Assembly (NCBI GenBank): GCA_018907035.1
Contig: JACCIC010000200.1
Span: 960,287-1,024,286, forward strand
DNA length: 64,000 nt
From: Sycobia sp. Sy_11
Taxonomy: Eukaryota > Arthropoda > Insecta > Hymenoptera > Epichrysomallidae
Direction: 5' to 3'
This document shows, piece by piece, positions 43,188-56,091 of the stretch. The notes beneath the pieces were generated by a model that had not been told where the DNA came from, ran no database searches, and saw nothing but the letters and a program-made list of their open reading frames with translations. The position numbers and the translations under genes are program-made. Each line of letters opens with the position of its first letter. Position 1 is the first letter of the stretch.

Positions 43188-44440
43188 TTTGTATATCAAG
43201 CATCCACCGTGCAGGAAGAATCGTCGGTTTCTCTGCAACCTACAGTCAGTGGTGTTTCTACGCCACGTTCATATGGTCGAGTCCGTGAACATGGCTGGAA
43301 GGGGGAACTCCTCGAAGCCATCAGAAACTTCGCGAATTACGCTGCCCGGAGGATGGCCCAGTGATAAATTAGAAATCATTGGAGGATCCGAGAGGGACAT
43401 AGGTCTTGTGGTCCGTAAATGGGATATTTGATACGAGGATTCCCATTCAGACCTATATTTATTCCTCAAGCGGATCGAGGAACGCCAACGAAGTTCACAG
43501 ATATCTGATAAAGGATTAATACAGGCGCTCCCAGAAATATTGAAGGGGAAGGCAGAGTTATAGCTCGGCGCTTTAAAAAAAAAAGGGGGCATAACCATCT
43601 GGAGTGAAATCCCTACCGCTCGAATAATTTGGTACGGAGCTGGTCCAGAATATCGAGGAAAATGGATTGGAGAATCTAAAACTCGATCCCAAGCAGCTAA
43701 CGAATCTTCGAGTGATTATATCGCTTGTCTCTTTTCGATATTTGATCGGTTAAATTCACCTCTCACCGAGACAGAGCAATTGGATAGACTGCTGCGAAAT
43801 TCGCACCCCAAAATCCAGCGAAGGATATCAAGGAAGTTATTTAATACTATTCAAGAATTTCGGATTTTGGTCAGAGAAGCCGAATTCGCATTGGAGTGTG
43901 AAAAATGCTATCACACTCCTCCTTCGCCGGAGAAAACTATTTAACGCGAAGCCGCATATAAATCGCCGAACTTCAAGCGAGCATAAGCTAAAATAGCTGC
44001 TACCGTTCCTCAGGAAGCTTCTAATCAAGAATAAAAGATCGATCCTGGATTGGCAGAACTGCTCAAATCATTAGCTCGCATGGAATCAAAAATCGAGCAG
44101 GTGGGAACGTCTAGTCGACCATCTACTTCTCAGGGTAATCGAAGACCAAACGCAGCAGAAGAAAGAAGAGGACCTTCAAAATTGAACCACCAACCCTGAA
44201 GACAGAATCCAAGATACTCAAAGAAGAAGTTAGAAGAAGACTAGAACTATCAGTCCAAAGCGTACCAAGAAAGCTTCGGAGGGCCGTCCACCGGATAGGC
44301 AGAAGAATCCAGATGGTCTAATAAAATATGATAAGTGTGGTGGATTAGGTTACCGCACTGATAACTGCCCGAAGTGTTCGGGAAATGGGAAACGAGGCGA
44401 CCACTAGGGGTTCGAGACCATTCGAGAATTTTGTTCTTCG
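43188..44440 (+). pseudogene. Ty3/gypsy gag relic, plus strand
   Basis: The N-terminal part (HVHMVESVNM, TSRITLPGGWPSD, ERDIGLVVRKWD) is in frame 43189-43428. A stop follows, then LYLFLKRIEERQRSSQISD and ALPEILKGKAEL to 43560. The middle reads ARIIWYGAGPEYRGKWIGES and LECEKCYHTPPSP near 43895. A decayed zinc knuckle (YDKCGGLGYRTDNCPKCSG) lies at about 44330-44385. Stops occur throughout. It matches the minus-strand copy at 28438-29093 and supplies the middle that copy lacks. Confidence 0.8.
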
Positions 44441-44559
44441 AATCTTCAGTTGTCCTCGGCTGATCAGGCTGATTATGGACTTGATCCAGTTAAAGAGACG
44501 TCTACGACTGAGGAACTTGACGGTGCTAAATTAAACCCCGGACAGATAGCTATACGGCC

Positions 44560-45190
44560 GGAGGAAGCGCGCTGATGGATTCCGGTGCAAGTTGCAGAGT
44601 ACCCGATTCGTGCATTATATGACATTGGCGCGTCACGTACTGCCATGGGCAAGATTGCCTTGCAATTAGCCAGGACTTGCCAAAGGGATTTCAACCCTGC
44701 TTCTGGAGTTGGTGATAGAGGTCCATGGAACTCCCCACTTTACATTACGGGTCAGCTCGAACTACCGTTCGAATTGGCAGGTATTACGCACAATGTATTG
44801 GTCGCTGTGACTCCAAACCTAGATGTAGATTGCTACGTAGGTGCCAATTTCGCGCGTGCATTTGGAACCATTCATGACCCGATTGATAATTCGCTATATG
44901 TTAAAGCAGCGGATCGACGGGTCAGATTGGAAATAGCCGCAGTGACACTTAATGAAATACAACGTCTGGAACCGTTGCGATTAACTGTCGGCTTATACTC
45001 TGAAGCTGTCCCAGTAGGCGGATCAGATTCAGAAAAACATACTGGTTTCGATCTAATCAATGAATACAGATTTGCATCCACTGATCTCCCAGATATAATC
45101 CGGCAGGAGCAACAGCAATTGAAAAAGTTATTAGACGAAGTCCTGTCGGAGGTAGAAGTGCCACTGGGACGTACGACATGGGCATAGCAT
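44560..45190 (+). pseudogene. Gypsy protease region relic
   Basis: Frame 44585-45184 carries YPIRALYDIGASRTAMG, in which the retropepsin D(S/T)G has become DIG, then LELPFELAGITHNVLVAV and DCYVGANFARAFGTIHDP. A stretch toward RT with PLGRTTWA follows and ends in TAG at 45185. The minus-strand copy has the same block at 28123-28383. The altered active site and the stop make it inactive. Confidence 0.78.
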
Positions 45191-46100
45191 ATGATAGATG
45201 TAAGAGATGCTCGCCCTATACGTCAAAAGGCTTACCCAGTCTCTAAGAAAATTCAAGAAGAAATGCATTCTCAAGTTAAAGAGATGCTAGAGACTCGAGT
45301 AATCGAACCATCCACTAGTGATTGGTCAAGTCCAGTGGTGATGGTACAAAAAACAACGGGAAACATGTATTTTGCATCGATTATCGAAAAGTAAATTTAG
45401 TTTTGAAATCTGATGCATACCCGTTGCCCAACATGGACCAGATGCTGAGAGAGCTGCAATCAGCTAGATATATTTCTACCTTAGATCTGCGTAGTCGTCA
45501 TCCGGAATCCAAATTACGGCATTTACTGTACCTGGAATGCGATTGTTCCAGTTTACCAGGATGCCCTTCGGTCTATATCATGCTGGAACTTCGCTCCAAT
45601 GACTTATACACTGAATAATCGGACCAAACCTCAAGCCGACCGCTTTCTCGTATCTCGTTGATATTATCATTGCAACAGAAACGTTGAAAGACCATTTAGA
45701 TTGGGTATGTTATGTTCTTCTTTGGACATGCTGAAGTTAAGTATTTAGGCGTTCGCGTTAATCCTGAAGATCAAATCGATAATCGCTTCAGCACCCATCT
45801 TGCATCGACCGTTATTTGATGTCCAGTTCACCGTTCAAGTAGATGCGAGAGATATTAATATTGGAGCGGTTTTGACACAAGCAGTCGACGGACAAGAACG
45901 AATGTTGGAGTTAGCAAGTAGAGCGCTCTCTCAAGCCGAAAGAAACTATTCGGTAACTGAGAGAGATTACTTGCCTGTCATGTGGGCTATTGATAAATTT
46001 TATCCATACACAGATGGATATCATTTCCGCGTCGTTATGGACCACAGTAGTTTGAGGTGGTCTCGTACGATGTCGAACCCCACCAGCAGACTCGCTTGAT
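45191..46100 (+). pseudogene. Gypsy RT/RNase H relic
   Basis: RPIRQKAYPVSKKIQEEM and CIDYRKVNLVLKSDAYPLPN belong to the RT fingers and palm, and STLDLRSRHPE marks the first RT Asp region. RT then collapses, and the YxDD region is not readable between 45520 and 45790. RNase H is visible in frame 45800-46096, with VQVDARDINIGAVLTQAV where TDAS is usual, SQAERNYSVTERDYLPVMWA and VVMDHSSLRW. Frameshifts lie near 45390 and 45620. Confidence 0.8.
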
Positions 46101-46109
46101 GGGCTCTTA

Positions 46110-47392
46110 GGTTGCAAGGGCAACGTTTCGAAGTAGAGCATTGGAAAGAGACATTCAACAATGTGCCAGATGCTCTTTAAAGGATATGCGAGGGCAACGA
46201 TCCGTCGTGTGCCACAGTGACATGGGCAAGAGAAACCCAAGATGAATGGTACCTGCGATGGTTAAAAAACGTCCAGGATTGCCCTAATGACTATCCAAAA
46301 TGGAAAATAAACGGTAGGCAATTATACTACTATCGCTCGAATGAAGTTCTCGAGGTTATTCTAAGCGATGAAGATGTTTGGAAGATCGTTGTGCCTAAGG
46401 AGCGTCGTAGTGCGATACTTAAGAAGTGTCATGACGACCCGATGGCCGGACATCCAGGTCGAAAAAAAATCTTCGCTGGAGCCAGAAAATTCTATTATTA
46501 GTCTGGGTTTTATGAGACAGTGGAAAATTATGTGAAGAACTGTTTTCTAAGCCAACAGTCCAAGGTAGATCAAAGGCCACCTGCCGGACTGATGAGCCGA
46601 AGAGTCTTAGAAAGACCGTGACAAATAGTCGCCGGTGATATTAGCGGACCATTCATAAAGCGTTGCCATGGATTTGAGCATATGTTGGTGTTTGAAGATT
46701 TATTTACACAATGGGTAGCATGTGTTCCCATTCGTAAAACAAACGCCAGGACGATTCTTAAAGAATTTAAAGAGAGGAACGTACTTCAATTCGGTGCGCC
46801 AGAGGTCTTCTGGTCGGTATTATTATTATATATTATATATTATCGGTCTAATGGTACGGAATTTAAAAATCGTTTTATTGCTAATTATTTAGTGGAAGCG
46901 GGTATACACCATATCCTTACCCCACCGTATCATCCGCAGGCTAATCCAATAGAATGGAGCAAAGGGATGTTGAAAACCCGTATTGTAGCGTTCGTAGAAG
47001 AGTCCCATAATACATGGGACAAGACACTCTTCGAGTTGAACTTTTCTTTCAATACGACGCCACACAACTCTACCGGATACTCTCCGGCTCTTTTAAATTT
47101 CGGAAAAGAGCTAACTCCACCAGGAACTCTTCGCCGCAGACAAGATCAAGCTACGGCGGAAACTCAACAAATACAAAGAGAGTTCATAGCTAGCGAAATT
47201 AAAAAAGCAATCAGTCGTAAGGGCAATAACGTCGACAGGCTGATTATTATAATACCAACGTCTTTCCTGGACGAATCTTTCGTTGCTCAATTAAAGGATC
47301 TACTTGGGGAGATGTGTGAGCAGGGCTCAGTAGTCCGGGAGCCAGCGACATATTTTAGTGACCAATTTATCCTCAGTCGAAAATTAGTTTAA
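46110..47392 (+). pseudogene. Gypsy integrase relic
   Basis: HDDPMAGHPGRKKIF carries the zinc-binding histidines, and a stop follows at 46500. NYVKNCFLSQQSK carries what is left of the cysteine pair. The core has IVAGDISGPF with the first catalytic Asp, frame 46682-47389 with LFTQWVACVPIRKT, then a disrupted second motif and YHPQANPIEWSKGML with the Glu position. At 46817-46845 an AT-rich insertion of roughly 28-30 bp, flanked by TCGGT, adds VLLLYIIYYR before SNGTEFKNR. The Asp of the usual S/TDNGTEF is missing. The frame ends at 47392. Confidence 0.82.
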
Positions 47393-47834
47393 ATTATTTC
47401 TTTGAATATACTGAAGAGTGGAGCTTAAAAAGTACTTGTACCATGCATGATCTAAGCGGCGAGGTAGATCCTTGACCTATCGACTATGATTTGGATGGAT
47501 AACAGCTCGAAATGTTCATAATTAATTGCGTTTTTCTCAATAATTATTAGTTTTAGAGCAAAAATGGATAGAACATAAAAAATTTTTTCAATAGGATCTA
47601 CAACTCTTGTTTGAACAATTTTTTTTCTAAACTCAAAATTGTTTCATAAAATCCGATTTTTATCAATTTTTTAACATTTTTACAAAGTTTGGGTGCCTGG
47701 CGTTGCAACATACAGATTAATTGGCGCAGCGAACGATTACTACGCTTTAGAGAACAATGAAACGAATCATATAAATTAATTTTCGGCCGAGGATAAATAT
47801 ATGACATAAAATTGTCGCTGGCTCCCGGACTATA
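47328..47834. repeat. Inverted pair made from the gypsy integrase tail
   Basis: TAGTCCGGGAGCCAGCGACA at 47330-47349 returns perfectly as its complement at 47813-47832. Looser homology extends for about 80 bp (to 47400 and from 47755). The right arm is a minus-strand copy of the end of the integrase frame. Between the arms is AT-rich DNA with an AGGATCTACAACTC repeat like that near 9370. Confidence 0.8.
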
Positions 47835-47849
47835 GCTTTGACGGTAGTG

Positions 47850-48760
47850 CATGAAGGTTGTCGATCTGCCCGCCCCATCTCTCCCAGTTGGTTTCTTCAG
47901 GATCATAAAAATATGCTCTATACGATGATGTTAAAAATATTATTAGACCCTCAGGTGGCATCTTGTGACATCGCACAGGAGATGAGAGTTAGTCACCAAA
48001 CCATTTTAAACCATCTGCAGAAGGCTGGATACAAAAAAAGCTTGATGTTTGGGTGCCGTATGATTTGACGCAAAAAAAACTTCTGAACCGAATCAACGCC
48101 TGCGATGTGCTGCTTAAACGGAACGACTCCACCTATTTTTGAAGCCGGTGGTGACTGGGGCCAAAAAATAGATCACATACGACAATATCAAGCGAAAACG
48201 GTCGTAGTCCAAGGCCGGTGGACCGTCCCAAACAGTGGTCAAGCGGGGATTGATGGCCAGGAAGGTTTTGCTGTGTGTTTAATGGGATTGGAAGGGAATC
48301 ATCCACTATGAGCTGCTCCCATATGGCCACACGCTTAATTCTACCATCTACTGTGAACAACTGGACCGCTTGAAGCAGGCTATCAACTTGAAGCGTCCAC
48401 AATTGGCCAACAGGAAGGGTGTAGTGTTCCACTAGGACAATGCCAGACCACGCACTTCGTGGATGACTCATCAGAAGCTACGGGAGTTCGGATGGGAGGT
48501 TTTATTGCATCCACCGTATAGCCCGGACATAGCGCCAAGTGATTACCATTTGTTCCTCTCCATGTCGAACGCCCTTGGTGGTATAAAGTTGAACTCAAAA
48601 GAGGCTTGTGAAAAGTGGCTGTCCGAGTTCTTCGCAAATAAGGAGAGGGTTTTCTACGAGAGGGGTATTATGAAGTTGCCGTCTAGATGGAAACAGATTA
48701 TCGAACAAAATGGCGCATATTTGAAGTAAAGCCGACCACTGTAACACTTTTTATAAAGCA
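47850..48760 (+). pseudogene. Mariner transposase relic (fourth lineage), copy B
   Basis: It begins in the helix-turn-helix (VASCDIAQEMRVSHQTILNHL, from 47953), which copy A lacks. KKLDVWVPYDLTQKKLLNR follows in another frame, then KRKRS remnants at 48190-48210. The last frame, 48463-48726, has QKLREFGWEVLLHPPYSPDI, APSDYHLFLSM with the third catalytic Asp, and EQNGAYLK at the C-terminus. The codon before the second catalytic Asp region is a stop (CACTAGGACAATGCC at 48431). Both copies contain the WVPxDL to PSxY part, so they are separate insertions or a duplication, not one element split by the gypsy. Confidence 0.85.
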
Positions 48761-48920
48761 TTGAATGAAGATCAAAAAAGTGGAAGGGAGATATTTGAAA
48801 ACCTAATATAATATTTTATAAGTAAATACATTACGCTTTATGAGTACTTTTAAATTCATAATAGTATACAGCTTACGTAATTTACTTATTTACTACGTAA
48901 AGTGAGCAAACTTTTCACTC

Positions 48921-48977
<57 letters not shown>

Positions 48978-49078
48978 CTTATTTAATTATAAAATTAGTA
49001 ATTTACTTATTTAAATAATGAAATCAGAAATCATAATATCATCATAACAAAAATTATTTTGTGCACAACTTTTGCATG

Positions 49079-49143
<65 letters not shown>

Positions 49144-50625
49144 CAGTGCAAGAAAATTAATAGTTATATTATAAATCAATATTTTTTAGAAAAATTTCAT
49201 ACAGTGTTTGAAAAGTTAGAAAATAAATATACATATAATGCAATTTGACATCACTCAAATCTTAAAATCGCATCTTATTTATGGTATCTCGTAGTATAAA
49301 ACCAAAGCTAACACCTGTATTTAAAGTGTAGTTTTATCACTTGAGATCTACATCCCTAGTTCCACTCAAGTGTAAATCGTTATAGGAGGTAAATAATCAA
49401 TTTTTACATTACTGATAAAATATGTACTATTTATTTTACTGCTATCTTAAGGAAACAAAATAGTATTTTTAATGTTCACAGCACAAAATTTAACATTATC
49501 CTCTCATTTCGCAAGAATCAAATATGGTACTTTCTCTCATTTGAAAATAATAAAATATATAATAAAAGAAAACTAAGCAATACAATGTGGCTATATATTG
49601 TATTCGACAGGCAATCTTAAATAATATTTTTTTCATTTAGAAAAACTGTAGAAAATTGTATTAATACCATAATTATAAAAAAGTATCGTATGCGAAATGA
49701 TCACGAAGTAAAGGCCTTTGCTGACAAAGAAGATATTTTAATATCCTCATGCCCTTGTCGAAAAATGGTTGCTTTGCTCTGTTGCATCATATACTGTTAA
49801 TGATCACTAATGATAACATATTATATAGTAATATAATATTCGATAGTTCTCTTTTGTTTTCTATTGTAGTCTTCTCTGACACTTCTCTAAGGAGAAGTGT
49901 TAGGTTTCTCCAATGAGATAAATAGGTGGAAAAGTTTGTATATTACACACTGAGTATAAAAAGTACTTTTTTAGAATTAAATAATAAAAAACAGACTTAC
50001 TCCTGAAGATGTTCCCAGTCGCATACCTGTTCCTCGGAATTTGGTAGTTGCCTATAACATTAATATGTTGTAACATTTCATATAAGCTGTCCAAAATCAT
50101 ATTGTGCAGATATATATATAAAACAATTTCATTATATAAATCAGTCAACGTTAATGTAAATATAATATCTTATTTCTGACCATTCTTATTTTAAAATCAG
50201 TTTATTTAAAATAATAAAATAAATATTTTCTTAAATTTAGTCTTTCTAGATGAATATAACAATAAATTTTTTAAATTCAAGCATGTTAATTTCTTGTTGA
50301 TATTTAGTGCAGCCAAGTAAACGATATATTAATTAAATAACACTGAAATATAATAAATCACTGTTTTAAATTAAGGAAACTGATTTTATTGAAAATAACA
50401 GTTATTATGTATGGATATCTGAATACAATGTATATATATAACAGATAAATTACAATATAATATAAAGTAATAGTAATATAAAATAAAATCAAACAAAAAT
50501 TAACAGAGGAAGCAAAGCAAAAAAGCATAACTTTTTGTTATCTCTGTGCTTACAAAATATTATTTATAACCATTAAACAATAAATAATTTTATTAAAGAA
50601 AGCAAAATATAATGATAACTTATAT

Positions 50626-50668
<43 letters not shown>

Positions 50669-52849
50669 CATGTTAATAAATTTTTCTTCAAATAATATTA
50701 TGAAGAAAATATGAAGCAAAATGTACTATTATGCTTTAATCAAATAAAGTTTTGAAACAAGAATTAATTTTTTAGTATTAACAAATATTTACTAATTTTG
50801 ACTAAATTATGCAAGCTTACTTTATTAAAATGTTTCGGCTAAGAAAATATAATCGACTGAACTAAGGTAATAATATTAACTGTGATCTAAATCTATACAT
50901 CCAAATGTTTTTCTGAATTGAGTAATTTTTTGTAAGTATTTTAATGAATAACTTATTATTATGAAATATAATTCAATATTTATTATTTCTTAGAAATATT
51001 TTAAATATAGTGACGATATTTTAGAATTTATTAAATTATTAATAAATAAATATACAGAAATGAAGTAACTAAATCAATCTTACAATAGGTTTAGCGCCGT
51101 AGCTGGTTTTTATAGTATCTCGAAAATATTCGTCTTCGTCCATGTTAGATGTTGAATAAGTAGTTAAGTAGTTACTGTAACCTGGACAAATATCGTTGCT
51201 CCCAACAGTTATCATTATTTATTAAAGGAATTATTCAAATTTTTGTCTATTGATAAAATTATTATAAATTATACACAATATACATAATAGTTTATCTCTA
51301 ATATATTGAAGATTTCAAATGCTATATTAAGAGCCTTTTGTTATGATTTTAATCCACATGGAAACGGTACCGTATAATATTTCGCATACAATCTTATTAA
51401 TGTACACATGATGTATTTGTTTTGTTCCAGAAAAGCTAATATAAATTATAAAGCTCTATTTACTTGTACTTTGTTTGTACTTATTTATCTGACAGCTCAT
51501 TCACAACTGCTAAATTCAAATGAAATCGGAGGAGCTTCATTTATATAGGATTATATAAGAAAATTCATCATTTGCAATTAGGAATATAATCCAAAAATAT
51601 TATAAATTTATAAGTGCACAATATGAATTGCTAATTAAGTATAATATTAATTAAGCTTAAAATAAATAAAAATTTATTACCATAAAATAAATTAAAATAG
51701 TATAATAATAAACCTTAAAATAAATTAAATTTATTATTAATTTATACTAGAATTTATACTGTAAAACTAGCAACTATAAATGTTGCAATATATTTGATTC
51801 AAATTTAACGGTTATGATCAACTGTAGAGAAATTCTCTAACTGCGTCCACACGATCTGCGTAATGTGTGCCGATTGTCGCCCAACCGCTGTGCATTCTAT
51901 GCCCAGATTAGATCCCAGATCTACAGGAGCCAAACCGTGCCCAGATAGCATCGAAGCTCCAGGTTAGCGTTAGATTGCTGATACGCGTGAAACATGCATG
52001 TTGCGGTTCTGATGTCTAAATATCGGTCACACATTCAACAAATTAGAATCATGCGTAACTGTATCAAACTGTGGAGCTAATGTGAACGTATAATGTTCAT
52101 GATCATGGTAACATAATACAACCATGAATAGCACGCGTGCATATACTGTGATTCATTTCTGTGCATTCACGTGTATATATACTTAAATGTTATAATTGCA
52201 TTTTTGTAAATTATAAACATTACATTAAATAAACAATTTGATTTTATTAAAAACTTAATTTAAACATACATTAAATACATAGTTTAAACTTAATTTAAAC
52301 ATAGATTAGAAGATCTATAATAATTTTTATCTTCAGAATAGCTTTTGAAACTTTTTGATCCTTCTGATAAATAGAATGAATATTTATCATTGCCTTCAGA
52401 TACAACTCACTCCTATAATTACAAGTTCATTGTTTCTTATAAATTCATGTAGTAAAATTACATTTGACAAATAATATATACCTCAGTAACTTCTGTAATA
52501 TCATTTGCATACGTTGAACTTAAGTTTTTACAATTGTCATCATCCATCTGCATTGGTACAATTTCCACAGATTTCACTTCAACTCCAATATTTTTATTAC
52601 GTTTCTATTTAGCATTACGACTACCTATCCTAGCATTTTCAACTTCTAATCTATCTTCATCAAACAAAAGACATATAAATAAATCAAATTGTAAAATTTA
52701 AAATAAAACACAAAGTGAAATATTGAACAAGTTATTTTTAAATAAAAAAAACTTACCCGATGAATCCTTGTACCATTAAAGAAAAATCTGAAACAAAAAA
52801 TACAATCACAAAGAATAATATATATATATATATATAGTTGTACATATAT

Positions 52850-52910
<61 letters not shown>

Positions 52911-53600
52911 CATATACATACATGCAAGCAAAGAAAAAAAGGGGAAAATTAAATAAAACATAATAATAAATTGAAAACATCAACTATAATAAAATATATA
53001 AAAAGAAAAAAAAATCACACACATTATATGTATATATATATATATGCATGCATACACATGATCCTACATACACTTACAGTAGTGTATATACAATCTTATA
53101 TAGAAACGCAAAGAAAAATTAAGAGGCACAAAAAAAAGAGAAAGGATATATAACGAGATGCAACATTATATAAATTATATACATTAATAAATAACTAAAT
53201 AATGAAAAGTATACTCATCTGACAACCTGGTCGTTCAGATGTGTAACACAAAAAGTAATAAACTAGACGTATGCACTCACTACACATACTAAAAGTTCAG
53301 CACGAACTACGTAAAGACGTCCAACAGCGCACCTAACGCAGATCAGCGCAATCACGCGTTCTATGATTCTCAGATTGCGCCGAAGGTGGCGCTGCTGTTG
53401 TTTTTCCCACGTAACCTCTTACACGTCAGAAATTAATCAACGATCCAATAACAATAATAATAACGATAACAAAAACATTTAATAAAAATAAATAAACAAA
53501 CAAACAAATAATAAACAAATAAATAAACACAAAAATATATATGTATATATATACGCAATAATAATAATAATAATAACAATATTTACATATAAACTAAATA
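48761..53600. other. Long AT-rich region without recognisable genes
   Basis: Contains (CT)n at 48929-48975, (TA)n at 49080-49137, (CA)n at 50631-50667 and TA-rich tracts at 52817-52900. A 9-bp-stem hairpin (ACACTTCTC/GAGAAGTGT) lies at 49879-49900. A more balanced, less repetitive stretch lies at 51835-52165. The short frames here look fortuitous. The 5' LTR and leader of the env-bearing element probably lie within the last kilobase, but I could not delimit them because the 3' LTR is off the window. Confidence 0.55.
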
Positions 53601-53601
53601 T

Positions 53602-54039
53602 ATGATACCAATATTACATCCCGAAGGAATTAGCATCTATACAGATACTAGGTTAGAACGCCTAGAACAAAATGTTGATACATTAATTAGCAACGATCAT
53701 GATCGTTGGGAATTCGGAAACTATCTAGAGAAAAGAATAGACCAATTGGAAAAGAGTCTAAACAAAGAACAATCCGAAAATGAACAATTGAAAGAGACGA
53801 TATTGCAAATATATTCTCTGCTCGGAGAAGAGCAGGAAGAATTAAAAAATTCAGAAAAAAGAGAAGAACAAATTATAACCTTACTAAAAGGAAAACAAAG
53901 AAATGAAAGAAATTTACAAACGATTATCGCTACAATTATAAAGGCTACAATAAGCCTACACAAATTATCCAAGGAAGAGAACACAGAAGCTCTAGAAGAC
54001 TTAGAAACGGCGTTTAAACAACTTTCCTTGACGGAATAA
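53602..54039 (+). CDS. Small coiled-coil protein upstream of gag, function unknown
   Basis: A 145-residue frame rich in Glu, Lys, Gln and Leu. It has long heptad-like stretches (EKRIDQLEKSLNKEQSENEQ; LLGEEQEELKNSEKREEQII), which predict a coiled coil from about residue 40 to 105. There is no signal peptide or membrane segment. It lies 570 bp upstream of the gag start, in the same orientation. The spacer (54290-54545) holds a second broken coiled-coil-like stretch with KLYNFAESLQNL. It could be an accessory or gag N-terminal protein of the retroelement, or a host remnant. I recognise no family. Confidence 0.45.
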   Translation: MIPILHPEGISIYTDTRLERLEQNVDTLISNDHDRWEFGNYLEKRIDQLEKSLNKEQSENEQLKETILQIYSLLGEEQEELKNSEKREEQIITLLKGKQRNERNLQTIIATIIKATISLHKLSKEENTEALEDLETAFKQLSLTE

Positions 54040-54607
54040 ACCTCGCAACGAAAAATGAGATAAAATAATTGAAAAATTAATACGATATTTTATACAAATT
54101 CTTTAACATAAAAAACGGAGAGAGAACGTAACAAATGAACGTAACAAATCACGAAAAATCCTAAATCAAGATGCTACAAATTAAACAAATGAATTAACAA
54201 TATCAATGACTCAACCTCACCATTCGAAAAAATTTAATAAATAAAAATTAATACGACCAAGCACCAAAGCCTCTGAGCTACAAACGATAGCCACGCGCAG
54301 CTGCCTCTCGGTCAAAAATTATATAATTTCGCTGAATCATTACAAAATTTAAGAAACGATATTACTAATCGATATATATCTTGCAACAAGATTATTGAAC
54401 AGGTAAAGGTTGAGGAAAACAATTAAAATTGATTTTATAAACAATTAACCGAAACAATTAAAAATAATTTAAACAAATCAATTGGAGAAATAGAGAGAGA
54501 AAATCTAATTAATAAAATATCAAAACAAACGATAGTCATACGCAACTGCCTCACAACCACATAAATAAAAAGGAGACACATTTATACACATATACATTAA
54601 AAATCGA

Positions 54608-56091
54608 ATGAATACACGTAGTAAGACTCGATCGAGGAAGGAGTTAGAAATCCCAATAAAAAACGAACCTGAGAATCAACCAAGGGAGGACGAATTCAGA
54701 AATCCTCCGAAAGACTTAAAAGAGGTTAAATTTACGCCATTCGGCACATCAACGCCTCGAGAACAATCGAATATCGAACAAAATATAGAAGACGTCAGTC
54801 CCATACACACAGGTTCATCTATCCCTGAAAACTTATCGTTCTCCGGTGACTCTATAGACCTCGCTGAACAAAAGACGGTTAGACCATACTTATCGCACCT
54901 GACAAGTGATTGTTTAATAGCTGAACACCTACCAAGCACTAAAATGGCGAACGATCAATATCTACAACCATATCTTTAAAGGAAGCACTCAAATTTGTTC
55001 CTGAATTCGACGGGAAAAATATTCCTCTTAGCCAGTTCCTAGAATACTGCACAGAAGCTAGGGAACTCATAAGCAACAATCTCGAGGAAAGCTTCACGAA
55101 GCTGCTTAAAAGAAAACTCGTGGGCGAAGCAAGAGAAATAATATCTGGGTACGCATTCGCCACAGTCGAAGAATTTAAAGAACATTTAAAGGACTTTTAC
55201 GCCCAATCGAAAAACGTGCATCAACTTCTCGGCGAACTGAGTAGTCAATACCAGGGCGAACATGAATCAGTTATAAAATACGCGAATAGAATGAGAGACA
55301 TCGGTTCTCGAATTTATGAAGTAAATCGCCACATAACCAAGGCACCAAACACACCTGCCTTCAAGCGCAGCATCGAAAAAGCAATCATAGAATGTTTTCG
55401 ACTAGGATTAAAACCCGAAATCGAAACTAGACTAAAAGAGAATGAAGCAATCGAAGAAGTAGTAAAAGACGCGATAGCAGTAGAACGAAGACTCGAAGCT
55501 CGAGAAAACTTATTTAAGAGGCAAGAAATACGCCATAAACCTAACAAAGAAAATGCATATCCCCGACATGTAAATAATCTAACTCTTCCAAGGAATACCC
55601 CTTACAGCTACTGCAATATAATAGGCCATACGTTCGCAGAATGTCGGAAAAGACTCAGACCAAGCCAAACGCTGTCATGTCGAACTTGTGGAAGGTCAAA
55701 CAATAATACTTCTCAGTGCTTCGCAACGATCAAGTGTCAAGCATGTAATACAATCGGTCATAATGCTCGTGACTGCAGAAACAGCAATAGACCATCGTCT
55801 ATAACGTGCCAGCTATGTAATAAGCCTGGCCATACAGCTAATTTCTGTCGAACGAATCAAGCGAATGAGCAAAAACCGATTCCGAAATGCCAAAAATGTG
55901 GAAGGTTAGGGCACTCTGAAGCTACATGTAGGGTACGCGATCCCGTTCAACAAACCGCTACCACTTCTAATAGACCTACCTGTGCTTATTGCAAATACCC
56001 AGGGCACACGATATCAGAATGTCGAAAGGGGCAATATAACCAGGGAAATGGACGAAGTCCCCAGAACGAGAGCGCGAACAAAGGGACTTGA
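54608..56091 (+). pseudogene. Ty3/gypsy-type gag with six CCHC-like knuckles, one frameshift
   Basis: The first part (54608-54976) is a hydrophilic N-terminus that ends in a stop. The second continues in another frame from about 54973 (SLKEALKFVPEFDGKNIPLS), so a one-base indel near 54950-54975 splits the gene. The gag helices include FLEYCTEARELI, LKRKLVGEAREII and KNVHQLLGELSSQYQGE. Counting from 55120, knuckles sit at residues 162-175, 187-200, 206-219, 230-243, 257-270 and 288-301. The last four are perfect C-x2-C-x4-H-x4-C. The first has Tyr for the first Cys, and the second has Asn for His. Gag packages the RNA. Its stop overlaps the next frame, which lies in the -1 phase, as in gypsy-type retroelements. 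I saw no clear slippery heptamer. Confidence 0.83.

Noticed and set aside
42440..48760. One mariner split by a gypsy insertion
   Set aside because: Both mariner pieces contain the same linker-to-PSxY region, so they cannot be the two halves of a single copy.
52646..52983. Tyr/Ile-rich minus-strand frames
   Set aside because: Translations of a TATA microsatellite.
52900..53600. 5' LTR and primer site of the env-bearing element
   Set aside because: Plausible by position, but the 3' LTR is outside the window, so no repeat pair can be shown. TGGCGCTGCTG near 53385 is too weak to call a primer site.
56060..56091. Classic -1 slippery heptamer at the gag stop
   Set aside because: AAAGGGA is present, but it is not in the correct codon phase for the standard XXXYYYZ shift, so I do not call a frameshift signal.
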